IMG/VR virus record: IMGVR_UViG_3300001838_000086
Coordinates: 1 to 58,154 of that record
Strand: one strand, 5' to 3'
Length of the DNA stretch: 58,154 nt
Origin: a virus
Shown here: positions 8,264 through 16,131 of the stretch, piece by piece
How the letters are laid out: each line of letters opens with the position of its first letter
Numbering within the stretch: position 1 is the first letter of the stretch
Made by a program: the position numbers and the translations under genes
The notes under the pieces: model-generated
Told to the model about the DNA's origin: nothing
What the model saw: the letters and a program-made list of their open reading frames with translations, nothing else
The model's database searches: none

Positions 8264-10848
8264 ACTCTACCTCTCTTTGTATTAACTTCTTGCATTACGG
8301 ATAATATAACACTTCTTAGTCTATTAATGTCATTAACATCTCCACTCATATTACTTATATTTATATTCACGGTTATAGGTGCACCACTCATAGAGCCACT
8401 ACCTACAGGTGTGATAGATTCAGCACCTCTCTCACCAAATGAATACTTTTTACCACTTCTTCCTATACCTAGAATAGGCTCAGTAATCATACCACCAGCC
8501 CAATGTGGCTCAACATTATCAGCTGATGTTATTGACCCATCACCTATACCACGTATCATATCCACAGCACCTTGGACTTGTTTTAATGTTGATTCTTTAC
8601 CCCATCCTAAGAAGTCAAGTATTGTTTCTGTAGTACCTATATCTCCACCAGCCTCTTTTACTTTATCTAATAATAGACCTCGCAACTGTTGATATTGTTC
8701 TGGTGCTAATGCCTGAGTAGCACTACCAGCGGCATCTAATCCAGCCAACGCCCATCCTATAATAGGTATTGATTTAACTGCTGTCTTTGCAGCTGTTTTA
8801 CCTACTATCTTAGCTGCGTTCTTTTCAAAGAAGCCTAAAACTTTACTCTCCATACTAGCCCATTTATTCTGGAATTTTGCTATCTGTTTTAATACTGGTA
8901 GTTTCCAAATACCCTCCGTAAACTTGACAGCACCTTCCCAAAACTTACCTAATGACAACGCATTATCTACAGCTTTTTCAACTTTTACTGCATCTTTAAC
9001 ACCAGTTACAGTTTTTTCAGCTTCACTTATTTTACCAGTTAATTTACCTATACCATCAGATATTGCATTAGTGAAAGACTTCCATGCAGATATAAAGCTA
9101 TCTGCAATCTCTCCTAATTTCAAACCTTTAAATGCATCACTCATACTATCGACAATCTTACCAAATTTAGTTGTGATCTCTGCAAACTTTGTATTGATAG
9201 TTTCTAATACCTTAGAGAATTTTTCACTTGCAATATTTGTCACTGTTTTAATATCAAACGCATCAAACCATTTCTTAAAGTCTCCTATTACACCACCAAA
9301 CGTACCTTTGATTTTTACAAAGTTAACTCTGATCTCTTTTAAAACTGTATTAAATTTATTTGTAATGAGAGTACCTACATCTTTTAATTTGAATGCATCA
9401 AGCGTTTCTCCAAATCCGTCTTTTAGGTCTTTAAATACAGTGCCAACTTTTGAAAATCCAGTTGTTACCGATTCTAGGAAACCACTCCATTTGGCACTAA
9501 GAAGCTTTTTTATCTCTTCTAATTTAGTTCCATCAGTAATATCTCCTACTAGTTTCTTAAGATCATCTAATATACCAGTACCTTTTGCACCTTCACCAGC
9601 TTTACCAGCCGCACCTGCTATATCTGCTGGTGCACCTCCCATCTTCATTCCCTTGAGAACATCTTCACTTTTACCAAAGCCTGAAATCATTCCACCTATC
9701 ATCTTTTTACCAATTTTTAATCCTACGAATGCAGCTACTAATGCTAATACACCCATAGCTATTATTGCCAACCATCCATTATCTCCAACTAACCATACTA
9801 ATGCTTCTCCTATCTTAGTACCCCAATCTCTGAAGAATGGATACATTGTTCTATAGAACGGTATGATGAACATTCTCATTAACATAATTACTATAGGTCT
9901 TAATAGGAATCCAAAGAAATCACCAATAGGTCTTAATAACATGTTAATTCCATAATCTAATAACTGTGATATTTGTTGAAATACAGGTGAGGCACTTAGA
10001 GCTTTCTTAACTATCATTATTAAGATACCAGCACTACCAGCACCTATTAGTAATCCACCAGCATGTTTAGTTGCAAACTCACCCATTTTCTCAAGTGCAC
10101 TCTCTCCCTTTGCACCTAAAGCTTTAGCTGTTAATGATCTGTCCGTTTTTTCTGTTAGATCTTTTATCTGGGCTATAAGGCTTTGGATTTGTTGGGTTAA
10201 TGTATCTTTTTCCTGTTGAGTAGTAGCTTGGCTTAACTCAAATTGTTTAGTCTGTACTTCTCCACGCATACTTTTTATAAGTTGTCTATTTTTGAATAAA
10301 CCAGTAAGACCAGAGCCAACAGCACCCATCGCTGTACCTACTGCTAAACCTTTAGTTAGCGATCTTGTAAAAAAGTTTAATTTATCAGTAGAACCCCTTA
10401 ATGCGTTTCTCATCATAATGTGTTGTCTTACATGTGAATCGTGTAATTGTTCTAATACAATCTTACTTCTCATGTTGTCTGCTCTAGCCTTGGCTTTCTC
10501 TATACGTTCCTGAGTATTCCATAGTCTAGCTTGTTTTCTATCGTTTAATAACTGTGCGGTATTGAACCTTCTTGCATTATGTTCATCATCTTGTAATCTC
10601 TTTCTCTGTGTATGTAATATATTATCACGAATGAATTGTTGTGCTTCCTTTCGTTTTTGTTCTAGTATCTGTTTTTCCACCTTCATATAATCGGTGGTTA
10701 TTTTGATTAGTTTCAACCATTGAGATTTTGTTAATTTATCCAAAGTCCCATTCATTGTTTGGAATGCCTTCTCTAACTCTTTAGTAACTCTAACTAATTG
10801 ATCAATATCGGTCTCATTAGCTGGATTCTTACCAAAATTCTGGGACAT
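8260..10848 (-). CDS. tail tape measure protein
   Basis: 862 residues; the longest protein of the tail assembly block, placed after the tail chaperone. It has an N-terminal coiled-coil rich in Lys, Arg and Gln, four hydrophobic stretches (around residues 168-190, 262-285, 310-335 and 355-375, for example WLAIIAMGVLALVAAFVGL), then amphipathic near-repeats around 470-590 (TNKFNTVLKEI, SEKFSKVLETI, NTKFAEITTKF). This architecture is that of tape measure proteins, which set tail length and form part of the DNA passage. At roughly 1.5 angstrom per residue the tail would be about 130 nm long (inference). Confidence 0.9.
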   Translation of the reverse strand: MSQNFGKNPANETDIDQLVRVTKELEKAFQTMNGTLDKLTKSQWLKLIKITTDYMKVEKQILEQKRKEAQQFIRDNILHTQRKRLQDDEHNARRFNTAQLLNDRKQARLWNTQERIEKAKARADNMRSKIVLEQLHDSHVRQHIMMRNALRGSTDKLNFFTRSLTKGLAVGTAMGAVGSGLTGLFKNRQLIKSMRGEVQTKQFELSQATTQQEKDTLTQQIQSLIAQIKDLTEKTDRSLTAKALGAKGESALEKMGEFATKHAGGLLIGAGSAGILIMIVKKALSASPVFQQISQLLDYGINMLLRPIGDFFGFLLRPIVIMLMRMFIIPFYRTMYPFFRDWGTKIGEALVWLVGDNGWLAIIAMGVLALVAAFVGLKIGKKMIGGMISGFGKSEDVLKGMKMGGAPADIAGAAGKAGEGAKGTGILDDLKKLVGDITDGTKLEEIKKLLSAKWSGFLESVTTGFSKVGTVFKDLKDGFGETLDAFKLKDVGTLITNKFNTVLKEIRVNFVKIKGTFGGVIGDFKKWFDAFDIKTVTNIASEKFSKVLETINTKFAEITTKFGKIVDSMSDAFKGLKLGEIADSFISAWKSFTNAISDGIGKLTGKISEAEKTVTGVKDAVKVEKAVDNALSLGKFWEGAVKFTEGIWKLPVLKQIAKFQNKWASMESKVLGFFEKNAAKIVGKTAAKTAVKSIPIIGWALAGLDAAGSATQALAPEQYQQLRGLLLDKVKEAGGDIGTTETILDFLGWGKESTLKQVQGAVDMIRGIGDGSITSADNVEPHWAGGMITEPILGIGRSGKKYSFGERGAESITPVGSGSMSGAPITVNINISNMSGDVNDINRLRSVILSVMQEVNTKRGRV

Positions 10849-10873
10849 AAACTTATATATTTCCTATTTCCTT

Positions 10874-11080
10874 TTAAGTTTTCTGTTTCATCTTCCGATC
10901 CATCTCTTTCTGATGGGCATTATGTTGTTCTATAAGAGAAAAGAGGTATGGTACTTGTTGCTTATCTACTTGTTCTTTGTCCCAGCCAAACTCGGCTGCG
11001 AAGAAGTAATAGAGCTCATCAGATCTCGATCTTCTCCCACTATTGTTGTTACCCATGCTTCCAAGAACTGACTTAAAGGG
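10874..11080 (-). CDS. frameshift extension of the tail assembly chaperone (gpT-like part)
   Basis: This frame is open from 11080 to 10874, just after a TGA in the same frame, and overlaps the end of the upstream chaperone ORF by more than 100 bases in the -1 frame. It would be joined to the upstream ORF by a -1 shift on CCCTTTA (11080-11074). The extension contains ELYYFFAAEFGWDKEQVD and PYLFSLIEQHNAHQKEMD, the typical 'aefGW...vd' pattern of the T domain that binds the tape measure protein. An in-frame ATG at 11056 exists but a separate start is less likely because this arrangement between tail tube and tape measure is the classical frameshift site. Confidence 0.75.
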   Translation of the reverse strand, partial: PFKSVLGSMGNNNSGRRSRSDELYYFFAAEFGWDKEQVDKQQVPYLFSLIEQHNAHQKEMDRKMKQKT

Positions 11081-11355
11081 AAGTCAACCATTAAACCTTT
11101 GAGTACTTGCTCAACTACTGAGTTCTTGAGATTTCTGAGAACGCTTATATCGTTAACCTTAAATGGTGCACTTCTGAGTGTTTTCAAAAATATCATTGTT
11201 CTATATTGTGGGATTTTTACTTTGATGTTATTCATATCTGTCATGTCTACACATGAGGTCATGATGGATTCTATCTCACCAAAAGTTAAATCACTTTCAT
11301 ATTCAACAACTTCTCTTTTACCTTCCCAATCTATTTCAAAAGATTTCAGAACCAT
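10966..11355 (-). CDS. tail assembly chaperone (gpG-like, short product)
   Basis: 129 residues, encoded between the tail tube and tape measure genes. The short form ends with SLAGTKNK at 10966, and a -1 ribosomal shift would make the long form ending at 10874. N-terminal residues (EIDWEGKREVVEYESDLTFG) and the core (GEIESIMTSCVDM) have the acidic, all-alpha look of these chaperones, which wrap the tape measure protein during tail assembly. Identification comes from gene order plus the overlapping -1 frame. Confidence 0.75.
   Translation of the reverse strand: MVLKSFEIDWEGKREVVEYESDLTFGEIESIMTSCVDMTDMNNIKVKIPQYRTMIFLKTLRSAPFKVNDISVLRNLKNSVVEQVLKGLMVDFPLSQFLEAWVTTIVGEDRDLMSSITSSQPSLAGTKNK
11074..11080 (-). 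promoter_or_regulatory. programmed -1 frameshift slippery site CCCTTTA
   Basis: Read on the minus strand in the upstream frame as C CCT TTA, it has the X XXY YYZ form. It lies immediately after the last stop (TGA) in the -1 frame and inside the overlap of the two chaperone frames, which is where a functional shift must be. No stem-loop stimulator was verified. Confidence 0.7.
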
Positions 11356-11387
11356 GTAATAATACTATTACAGGGATTTAATAAACC

Positions 11388-12443
11388 TTACGTAGTATCT
11401 ACAGTAACTTTGGCTGTCTTTGCTTTATAGTTAAGTTCTTGATATACTGGTTCTACTGGTTCGATTCCTGTGATAGCAAAATCAGTGAAACTAACACCAG
11501 CTAATTCTATTTTTATTGATTTACTTCCATTAGTAAATGTTAATTCTAGTTCAGCAGTTCCTTCTGCTTTAGTAGATATGTTAGGCTCTCTAACTGAATT
11601 AGCACCCTTTCCTATTTGGGCTAACATTCTTTCATAGAGTTTCCAATCACTCCAAGCCACTTTAAATCTACCAGTAATATCGAGCATTCTTCTATATGAT
11701 GATGTTGCTTGGTTTGATGCTAATCCATATAATAATTCATTGTTAACTGTAAATGTTAAATCAGTGTCTTGAACTAATGTTATCTCAGTTGGATATGTAA
11801 AACCTACTGGAGTACCATCGGTTTGATCACCAGTTGTCAGTTTTAATTTTGCATGTGCAAATGTGTATGGATTTCCACATGTTATCGTTGGTGCTGAGAA
11901 TGATTTACTTGGTGCATTTTCAATACCAAATGCAAAGTCTGTTGATACATTAACTACATCATTAACTGCTGTAGATAATGATAAACTATTTAGCACACAT
12001 CCTTGTAGAGTTCTAACTTTATAATCAGTATGACCTGATACATATGAATCTTCACCAGTCTCAAATCCTACATCTATAGTCATACTCTCTGATATTTTTG
12101 GTGTGCTACCCTGTGTTAATCCACCATAAACACTTGGAGAACCAGCTGGTGCACCAAATATAGCCCTAAAAATATCACCTGAAGTTTCTGATCCACTTGT
12201 AACACTATCTGCTAAAACATAATTTACTGATATAGATCCACTCTGCTGTCCATATGCATATGCAGCTGTCTCAACTTGACCTAGTTTACCAAGATCTATT
12301 CTATTATTAGTTAATGATAAAGTACCAATAGATGTTTTTAATCCAAAAGCTCGGTTAATAGTTCCAGCGATTTCCCCAAAATTAGAGGTTTCCCAACCAT
12401 ACAGAATATAACCATGTGCACCAGTTCTGATGACTCTTGCCAT
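11388..12443 (-). CDS. major tail (tube) protein
   Basis: 351 residues. Beta-rich with Gly/Ser/Thr; begins MARVIRTGAHGYILYGWET and has paired strand segments (SGSISVNYVLADSV, KISESMTIDVGFETGED, VVNVSTDFAFGIENA) like long-tail tube proteins. It sits upstream of the chaperone and tape measure. It has its own strong TATA box (12464-12473) 25 bases before the ATG, consistent with high late expression. No sheath gene is seen anywhere, so the tail is probably non-contractile. Confidence 0.8.
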   Translation of the reverse strand: MARVIRTGAHGYILYGWETSNFGEIAGTINRAFGLKTSIGTLSLTNNRIDLGKLGQVETAAYAYGQQSGSISVNYVLADSVTSGSETSGDIFRAIFGAPAGSPSVYGGLTQGSTPKISESMTIDVGFETGEDSYVSGHTDYKVRTLQGCVLNSLSLSTAVNDVVNVSTDFAFGIENAPSKSFSAPTITCGNPYTFAHAKLKLTTGDQTDGTPVGFTYPTEITLVQDTDLTFTVNNELLYGLASNQATSSYRRMLDITGRFKVAWSDWKLYERMLAQIGKGANSVREPNISTKAEGTAELELTFTNGSKSIKIELAGVSFTDFAITGIEPVEPVYQELNYKAKTAKVTVDTT

Positions 12444-12463
12444 GTCTCTATTCGACTATCTTA

Positions 12464-12473
12464 GTATATAAAT
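12464..12473 (-). promoter_or_regulatory. TATA box of the tail tube gene
   Basis: Minus-strand ATTTATATAC centred about 25 bases upstream of the ATG at 12443, predicting a leaderless or nearly leaderless transcript. Confidence 0.7.
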
Positions 12474-12474
12474 T

Positions 12475-12888
12475 TTAAGGATTAATAACCCTAAAGTCTA
12501 TAGTAATAATATGATTGAACATATTCCTCATTCTCTCGTTTCTAGATACAGAGTTTAACACCCTCAAATCTACGTATTCATCATAACCTCTTATATTCTC
12601 TTTTATTATTCTCATCAATTCTTTAATTATATCTGAATGTCTTTGAATATCCTGATACGTTCTTATGTCTAAATCTATAGTTATTTCATGTAAATGATCA
12701 CTACCATATAATCCATAATATGTTATACTTTCCTCTCTAGGAGTGATTATTATCTGATCTCGTCTATCATCTATAAGACCCGTTGTTCTTTTTCTCCAAA
12801 CAGCACTAACTTCTGGGGCTGGTGGTGCTGTCCAATTATCGTCTATAAGACTCTTAATCTTATCCAACATATCATAAGTTATTGTCAT
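12475..12888 (-). CDS. tail completion/terminator-like protein
   Basis: 137 residues: helix (DMLDKIKSLIDDNW), then strands (QIIITPREESITYYGLYG, EITIDLDIRTY), a helix (SDIIKELMRIIKENI) and a last strand (HIITIDFRVINP). This fold order is that of tail terminator proteins, which cap the tube at the head end. It lies just upstream of the tail tube gene, and its ATG overlaps the previous stop by one base. The type is inferred from size, predicted fold and gene order. Confidence 0.6.
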   Translation of the reverse strand: MTITYDMLDKIKSLIDDNWTAPPAPEVSAVWRKRTTGLIDDRRDQIIITPREESITYYGLYGSDHLHEITIDLDIRTYQDIQRHSDIIKELMRIIKENIRGYDEYVDLRVLNSVSRNERMRNMFNHIITIDFRVINP

Positions 12889-13565
12889 TATGTTACACCT
12901 GATGAATACTGGTAATCTCCGCCATATTTAAAATTAACCCATGTATCGCCTTTACCATAACTACCTTCTGGGGGTCTCATATTCTTTGTTACCTCATTCC
13001 ATTCACCATCAGTCATATTTGATGGTCTTCTTCCTACATACCATATTTTACGAGATATTTTATATGCTATTTGATCAACTACCTTTTCTTCTAATTTGGT
13101 AACATCTGGGAAGCTTGTGCGACTCTCATAGTCATCACCGTAAACTTCTCGCATATATTCTTCTTGGGACATATTAGAAATTTTAACATCTCTAACCCAT
13201 ACTTTTATGGCTTCTATATTAGGTCTACATGAGGCTGGATATATTGCGTTTGAATAATATTCTGGTAATTCCTCATACTCGGTTTTAACTGACATTGGTT
13301 CTATATTATCTTTTAATAGATGATCTGGTGGTTCATCATAGATCTGTTCTTGTAGTCTCTGTCTTAATGCGTTTACTATTTGTTTACTATCATCCATGTC
13401 TTGTGGTAAAATAAATGGTCTATCAGATTTCATAGCAACCTTTAATTTGTACTGACCATTCTCTTCTACTATGTTAGTATTGATCGCCTGTCTATTAGTT
13501 TCTTTTTGTATTTCTAAACTATTCATAAAAGTCCAGAATTGCTCAATACTGAGTTTCTTAGGCAT
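12888..13565 (-). CDS. neck/head-closure region protein
   Basis: 225 residues with no recognised domain. It lies between the connector and the tail terminator candidate, spacing two bases, so it is likely a neck component (head closure or minor virion protein). Visible segments are a helix-rich centre (SQEEYMREVYGDDYE, TKLEEKVVDQIAYKI) and a Gly/Tyr-rich end (YGKGDTWVNFKYGGDYQY). Confidence 0.55.
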   Translation of the reverse strand: MPKKLSIEQFWTFMNSLEIQKETNRQAINTNIVEENGQYKLKVAMKSDRPFILPQDMDDSKQIVNALRQRLQEQIYDEPPDHLLKDNIEPMSVKTEYEELPEYYSNAIYPASCRPNIEAIKVWVRDVKISNMSQEEYMREVYGDDYESRTSFPDVTKLEEKVVDQIAYKISRKIWYVGRRPSNMTDGEWNEVTKNMRPPEGSYGKGDTWVNFKYGGDYQYSSGVT

Positions 13566-13567
13566 GA

Positions 13568-14206
13568 CTACGGTATGACAAATACTTCTCGTCTGTTTTC
13601 AATACAAGTTTCTATGTCTTCCTTCCAATCTCTTTTTACAGCATTCAGATCTACCATACCACCTGTAGGTACTTCATCCATTCTAAACATTGTATTCATT
13701 AGTTCTAAACATACCATTTTAATTATAGCATCTTTTACATCTGGTGGTATAATACCATCACCAGCTTCACTATCACCACCATATCTATATGTAATTCTTA
13801 ATCTAAATTCTCTAAGTGTTGAGAATAAGTAACCTCTGAAAAACAATTTACCCATCTCAGATTGTATACTATATGTAGAACTACCCTGTGCAGTAATATC
13901 TTCATAGTTACCACCCATACCAGACCACATCTCTACTTTATCACCTTCGGCTGAGTTTATAGGTAAAACCATTCTGTGTTTTAAATTAATAGGAGTACCC
14001 CAACCATAAACATAATTCAATGGTAAATCATAAACTTCATTTTTAGATTGTTTAATACCCCATGTATGACCTACTCTTCTTTCAAATTCTGCTTCTTTTC
14101 TTATGATTATTTTTTCTATCTGAGTTTTATTTGGGCTTGTTGTAGCAGTAATAGGAACTCTTAGATAATCACTAATATCCTCTATTGTGCAGTAAGTCGT
14201 TGTCAT
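13568..14206 (-). CDS. head-tail connector (adaptor) protein
   Basis: 212 residues. It starts TTYCTIEDISDYLRVPIT and continues with KTQIEKIIIRKEAEFERRVG, which is the usual opening of gp6/gp15-like head-tail adaptors. The C-terminal third has IPPDVKDAIIKMVCLELMN, the long helix of that family. It follows two small virion genes downstream of the capsid gene. It would bind under the portal ring. ATG at 14206 is used. Confidence 0.7.
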   Translation of the reverse strand: MTTTYCTIEDISDYLRVPITATTSPNKTQIEKIIIRKEAEFERRVGHTWGIKQSKNEVYDLPLNYVYGWGTPINLKHRMVLPINSAEGDKVEMWSGMGGNYEDITAQGSSTYSIQSEMGKLFFRGYLFSTLREFRLRITYRYGGDSEAGDGIIPPDVKDAIIKMVCLELMNTMFRMDEVPTGGMVDLNAVKRDWKEDIETCIENRREVFVIP

Positions 14207-14240
14207 TAGTCTTATAAAGATTACGAAGTATTTAAATTTG

Positions 14241-14513
14241 CTATTTGTAAACTACGAGTGCTCTAACTGTTGCACTAGCACATGATACATAAATACCATT
14301 CTCAAACCTTCTATTCAGTTGAATATAACTTATAGGATGCTCTGAATGTATTGTAAATTCTATTGGTGCAGTTCCAGTAGTACCGTTTCTAAATACTAGT
14401 GTTGAATTATTATCATGAATCATTACATGAACTGCAACTACTACACCGTGATTGCCTTTTACTAAAGTATTAGCACCGTCTATATTCTTAATATTATGGT
14501 TATCTTCGACCAT
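14241..14513 (-). CDS. small virion protein (decoration or head-fibre type)
   Basis: 90 residues, all-beta look (VVVAVHVMIHDNNSTLVF, GTAPIEFTIHSEHPIS). It resembles in style the small surface proteins encoded beside capsid genes, but no family is certain. A TATA box (minus-strand GTTTATATATTTC near 14539-14550) precedes the ATG at 14513 by about 30 bases. Confidence 0.55.
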   Translation of the reverse strand: MVEDNHNIKNIDGANTLVKGNHGVVVAVHVMIHDNNSTLVFRNGTTGTAPIEFTIHSEHPISYIQLNRRFENGIYVSCASATVRALVVYK

Positions 14514-14575
14514 GAGTAATGTGTTAAATTGAAATATATAAACTTTAAGATAAAAAAGAAGGCTTTTTACGGACT

Positions 14576-14932
14576 CTAGTAGCCGAAAACTAGAAATTCA
14601 AATGTGGCATTCGCAATAGATGTCGTGTTTGCCATTTCCTCGAATCCACCAGCGGTTGTATTCAATGCTTCATACAACTTGATTTTCTCACTACTTTTGT
14701 CATATTTGACAATATAGTTAAGGCTTGAGGTTTCGGGAATCACTGCTACTAGGGTTGAAATTCTACCTTGCTTCAAATCGGCACTAACACCATTTGTTGC
14801 ATAAGTATCGCTTCCCCCAGCAGTGCATTTGATCTTGTAACATCTTAGTTTAGATGTTAAAGCAGACTGTAGTGACAATGTTTTGCCAACATTAGCTGCT
14901 GTCCAATCACTTACTGATGTGGTGATAGCCAT
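14576..14932 (-). CDS. small capsid-associated (decoration-like) protein
   Basis: 118 residues with beta-strand pattern and the segment STLVAVIPETSSLNYIVKYD followed by KLYEAL, a pattern common in proteins encoded next to HK97-type capsid genes. It starts at 14932 about 25 bases from a TATA box that also serves the opposite strand. It is probably a capsid-surface protein; experimental type unknown. Confidence 0.6.
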   Translation of the reverse strand: MAITTSVSDWTAANVGKTLSLQSALTSKLRCYKIKCTAGGSDTYATNGVSADLKQGRISTLVAVIPETSSLNYIVKYDKSSEKIKLYEALNTTAGGFEEMANTTSIANATFEFLVFGY

Positions 14933-14951
14933 AGTAAACTTAATTAATGAG

Positions 14952-14962
14952 GGATATATAAA
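14952..14962. promoter_or_regulatory. bidirectional TATA box
   Basis: The sequence GGATATATAAA reads as a TATA element on both strands. It is about 25 bases upstream of the minus-strand ATG at 14932 and about 35 bases upstream of the plus-strand ATG at 14994, so it probably drives both. Confidence 0.6.
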
Positions 14963-14993
14963 GTTGTGGATGGACTTTAAACTTAAAGTAGAT

Positions 14994-15113
14994 ATGAAAT
15001 TATGTCCAAAGTGTTATTTACCAGCATATGCAGCGGTTACAACCGAAAGCCCACGAGTTCATTATTACTGTCAAAATATGTTCTGTAGTATGTTAGGTAA
15101 AAGTATAGAATAA
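14994..15113 (+). CDS. small zinc-ribbon protein
   Basis: 39 residues beginning MKLCPKCYLPAYAAV and ending with CQNMFCSMLGKSIE; two CxxC/CxxxxC pairs suggest one bound zinc. The ATG at 14994 was chosen because it fits the TATA box at 14952-14962; longer in-frame starts run into the divergent gene. It is a plus-strand gene alone in a minus-strand late block, beside amoC. Function unknown. Confidence 0.55.
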   Translation: MKLCPKCYLPAYAAVTTESPRVHYYCQNMFCSMLGKSIE

Positions 15114-15121
15114 AAAAGAGT

Positions 15122-15685
15122 TTATGGGATTGCTCTAGAATAGAGTTTACCTTCTAATGCCATCTTATACATTTCTGCAACGTATGGGTTTTCACTTGGA
15201 GTTTCTGCACCAAGTTCAACCAGTCTAGCATACACTCTGACTACATAAGCCAAAGCACCCATGAAGGCAACTACAACTCCCATATTGAACATCCAATGGT
15301 TAGGCACTGCAAATATCTCTTCTACAAACCAAAAGTGCCACATTTCGTTAACACCAATGGTAAACATGGTTGCAAGATAACCTAGTATAGTCATCTTTAA
15401 TCCAGTGTTCATAGAGTTTCCTACACCTCTCAATATTGGTACTTTACGATCATAAATCGCAACACTACCCCAACCTAGAGGTAATGCTATGAAATGACTG
15501 TATAACCACCAATGAGCTGGTGTAAACGCAGAGTCCCTAATAGATGTTTGATGAAGTGAACCATCAACAAAGTTATCAACCTCTACAGAAGCAGCGGTTG
15601 ATCCCATCGCAATTACAATCAACCAAATTTTCTTCAGTCGTTGTATTTCCACTTCTTTTGGAATTAAGGCTGGAATCTGTGCCAT
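15122..15685 (-). CDS. amoC: ammonia monooxygenase subunit C (viral auxiliary metabolic gene)
   Basis: 187 residues, full length for the archaeal subunit, starting MAQIPALIPKEVEIQRLKK. It is an integral membrane protein of the ammonia monooxygenase complex, which oxidises ammonia to hydroxylamine. The copper-site pattern of the PmoC/AmoC family, D-x3-H-x12-H, is intact (D41, H45, H58 in DGSLHQTSIRDSAFTPAHWW), and several membrane helices are visible. The longer frame with 30 extra N-terminal residues was rejected, because archaeal AmoC begins at MAQ and a TATA box lies 25 bases before that ATG. Neither amoA nor amoB is present, so the protein must work with host subunits. No damage is seen, so it is probably functional. 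Confidence 0.97.
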   Translation of the reverse strand: MAQIPALIPKEVEIQRLKKIWLIVIAMGSTAASVEVDNFVDGSLHQTSIRDSAFTPAHWWLYSHFIALPLGWGSVAIYDRKVPILRGVGNSMNTGLKMTILGYLATMFTIGVNEMWHFWFVEEIFAVPNHWMFNMGVVVAFMGALAYVVRVYARLVELGAETPSENPYVAEMYKMALEGKLYSRAIP

Positions 15686-15704
15686 ATATACCATTAGTAT
15701 ATTA

Positions 15705-15715
15705 ATTATATAAGT
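15705..15715 (-). promoter_or_regulatory. TATA box of amoC
   Basis: Minus-strand ACTTATATAAT centred 25 bases upstream of the amoC ATG at 15685. The gene therefore has its own promoter and does not depend only on capsid transcription. Confidence 0.75.
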
Positions 15716-15737
15716 TTTAATTGTGACTAATGAGTAT

Positions 15738-16070
15738 TTAAGGATGTGGTGATGTTGAACATATTGGTTGAACATTCAGTCTTCGTTTTTTCTGATAGTA
15801 TTCTCTTTGATATTGTTTTATCTTATCCTTGTTTTCCTGATAGCGTTTTCTTTGAGATTCGTTTATTCTGTCCTTGTTTTCACGATTGTATTTTCTTTGA
15901 TACCTTCTTTGATATTCTTGTAACTTTTCTCTCATTTTATGATTGTTATAATATCTAAATAGGTGTCCACAGTTAGAACTACAAAACTTTTTTTTCTTAT
16001 AGTCGTTACATACATCACTTATTTCACTTTTACAATATAAACATCTTTTGATTGTTCTTTTCGATGACAT
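15738..16070 (-). CDS. zinc-binding basic repeat protein
   Basis: 110 residues from the ATG at 16070 (a TATA box ACTTATATATGG lies at about 16091-16102). The N-terminus has CLYCKSE...CSSNCGHLF, a C4 zinc knuckle. The rest is a basic helical repeat of about 13-16 residues (YQRRYQRKYNRENKDRI, NESQRKRYQENKDKI, KQYQREYYQKKRR). It is likely a nucleic-acid-binding protein. Such NKDKIK-type repeats are often fused to HNH nucleases in viruses but no nuclease motif is left here. Confidence 0.6.
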   Translation of the reverse strand: MSSKRTIKRCLYCKSEISDVCNDYKKKKFCSSNCGHLFRYYNNHKMREKLQEYQRRYQRKYNRENKDRINESQRKRYQENKDKIKQYQREYYQKKRRLNVQPICSTSPHP

Positions 16071-16131
16071 GACTATATTTGGCAACAGCCATATATAAGT
16101 GTTTAAAAAAAGGAAAATAAGGGAATGTAAT

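Noticed and set aside
8924-9856. 310-codon plus-strand ORF opposite the tape measure gene
   Set aside because: It is the antisense shadow of the tape measure coding frame; low-complexity Pro/Ser/Asn composition is typical of such shadows.
10848-10870. TATA-like ATATATAAG right before the tape measure ATG
   Set aside because: It is only about 10 bases from the ATG, too close for initiation upstream of it; the gene is probably read from the tail tube promoter.
15122-15775. Longer amoC frame with 30 extra N-terminal residues
   Set aside because: Archaeal AmoC starts at MAQ, and the TATA box lies within the extra part, so the extra codons are not transcribed.
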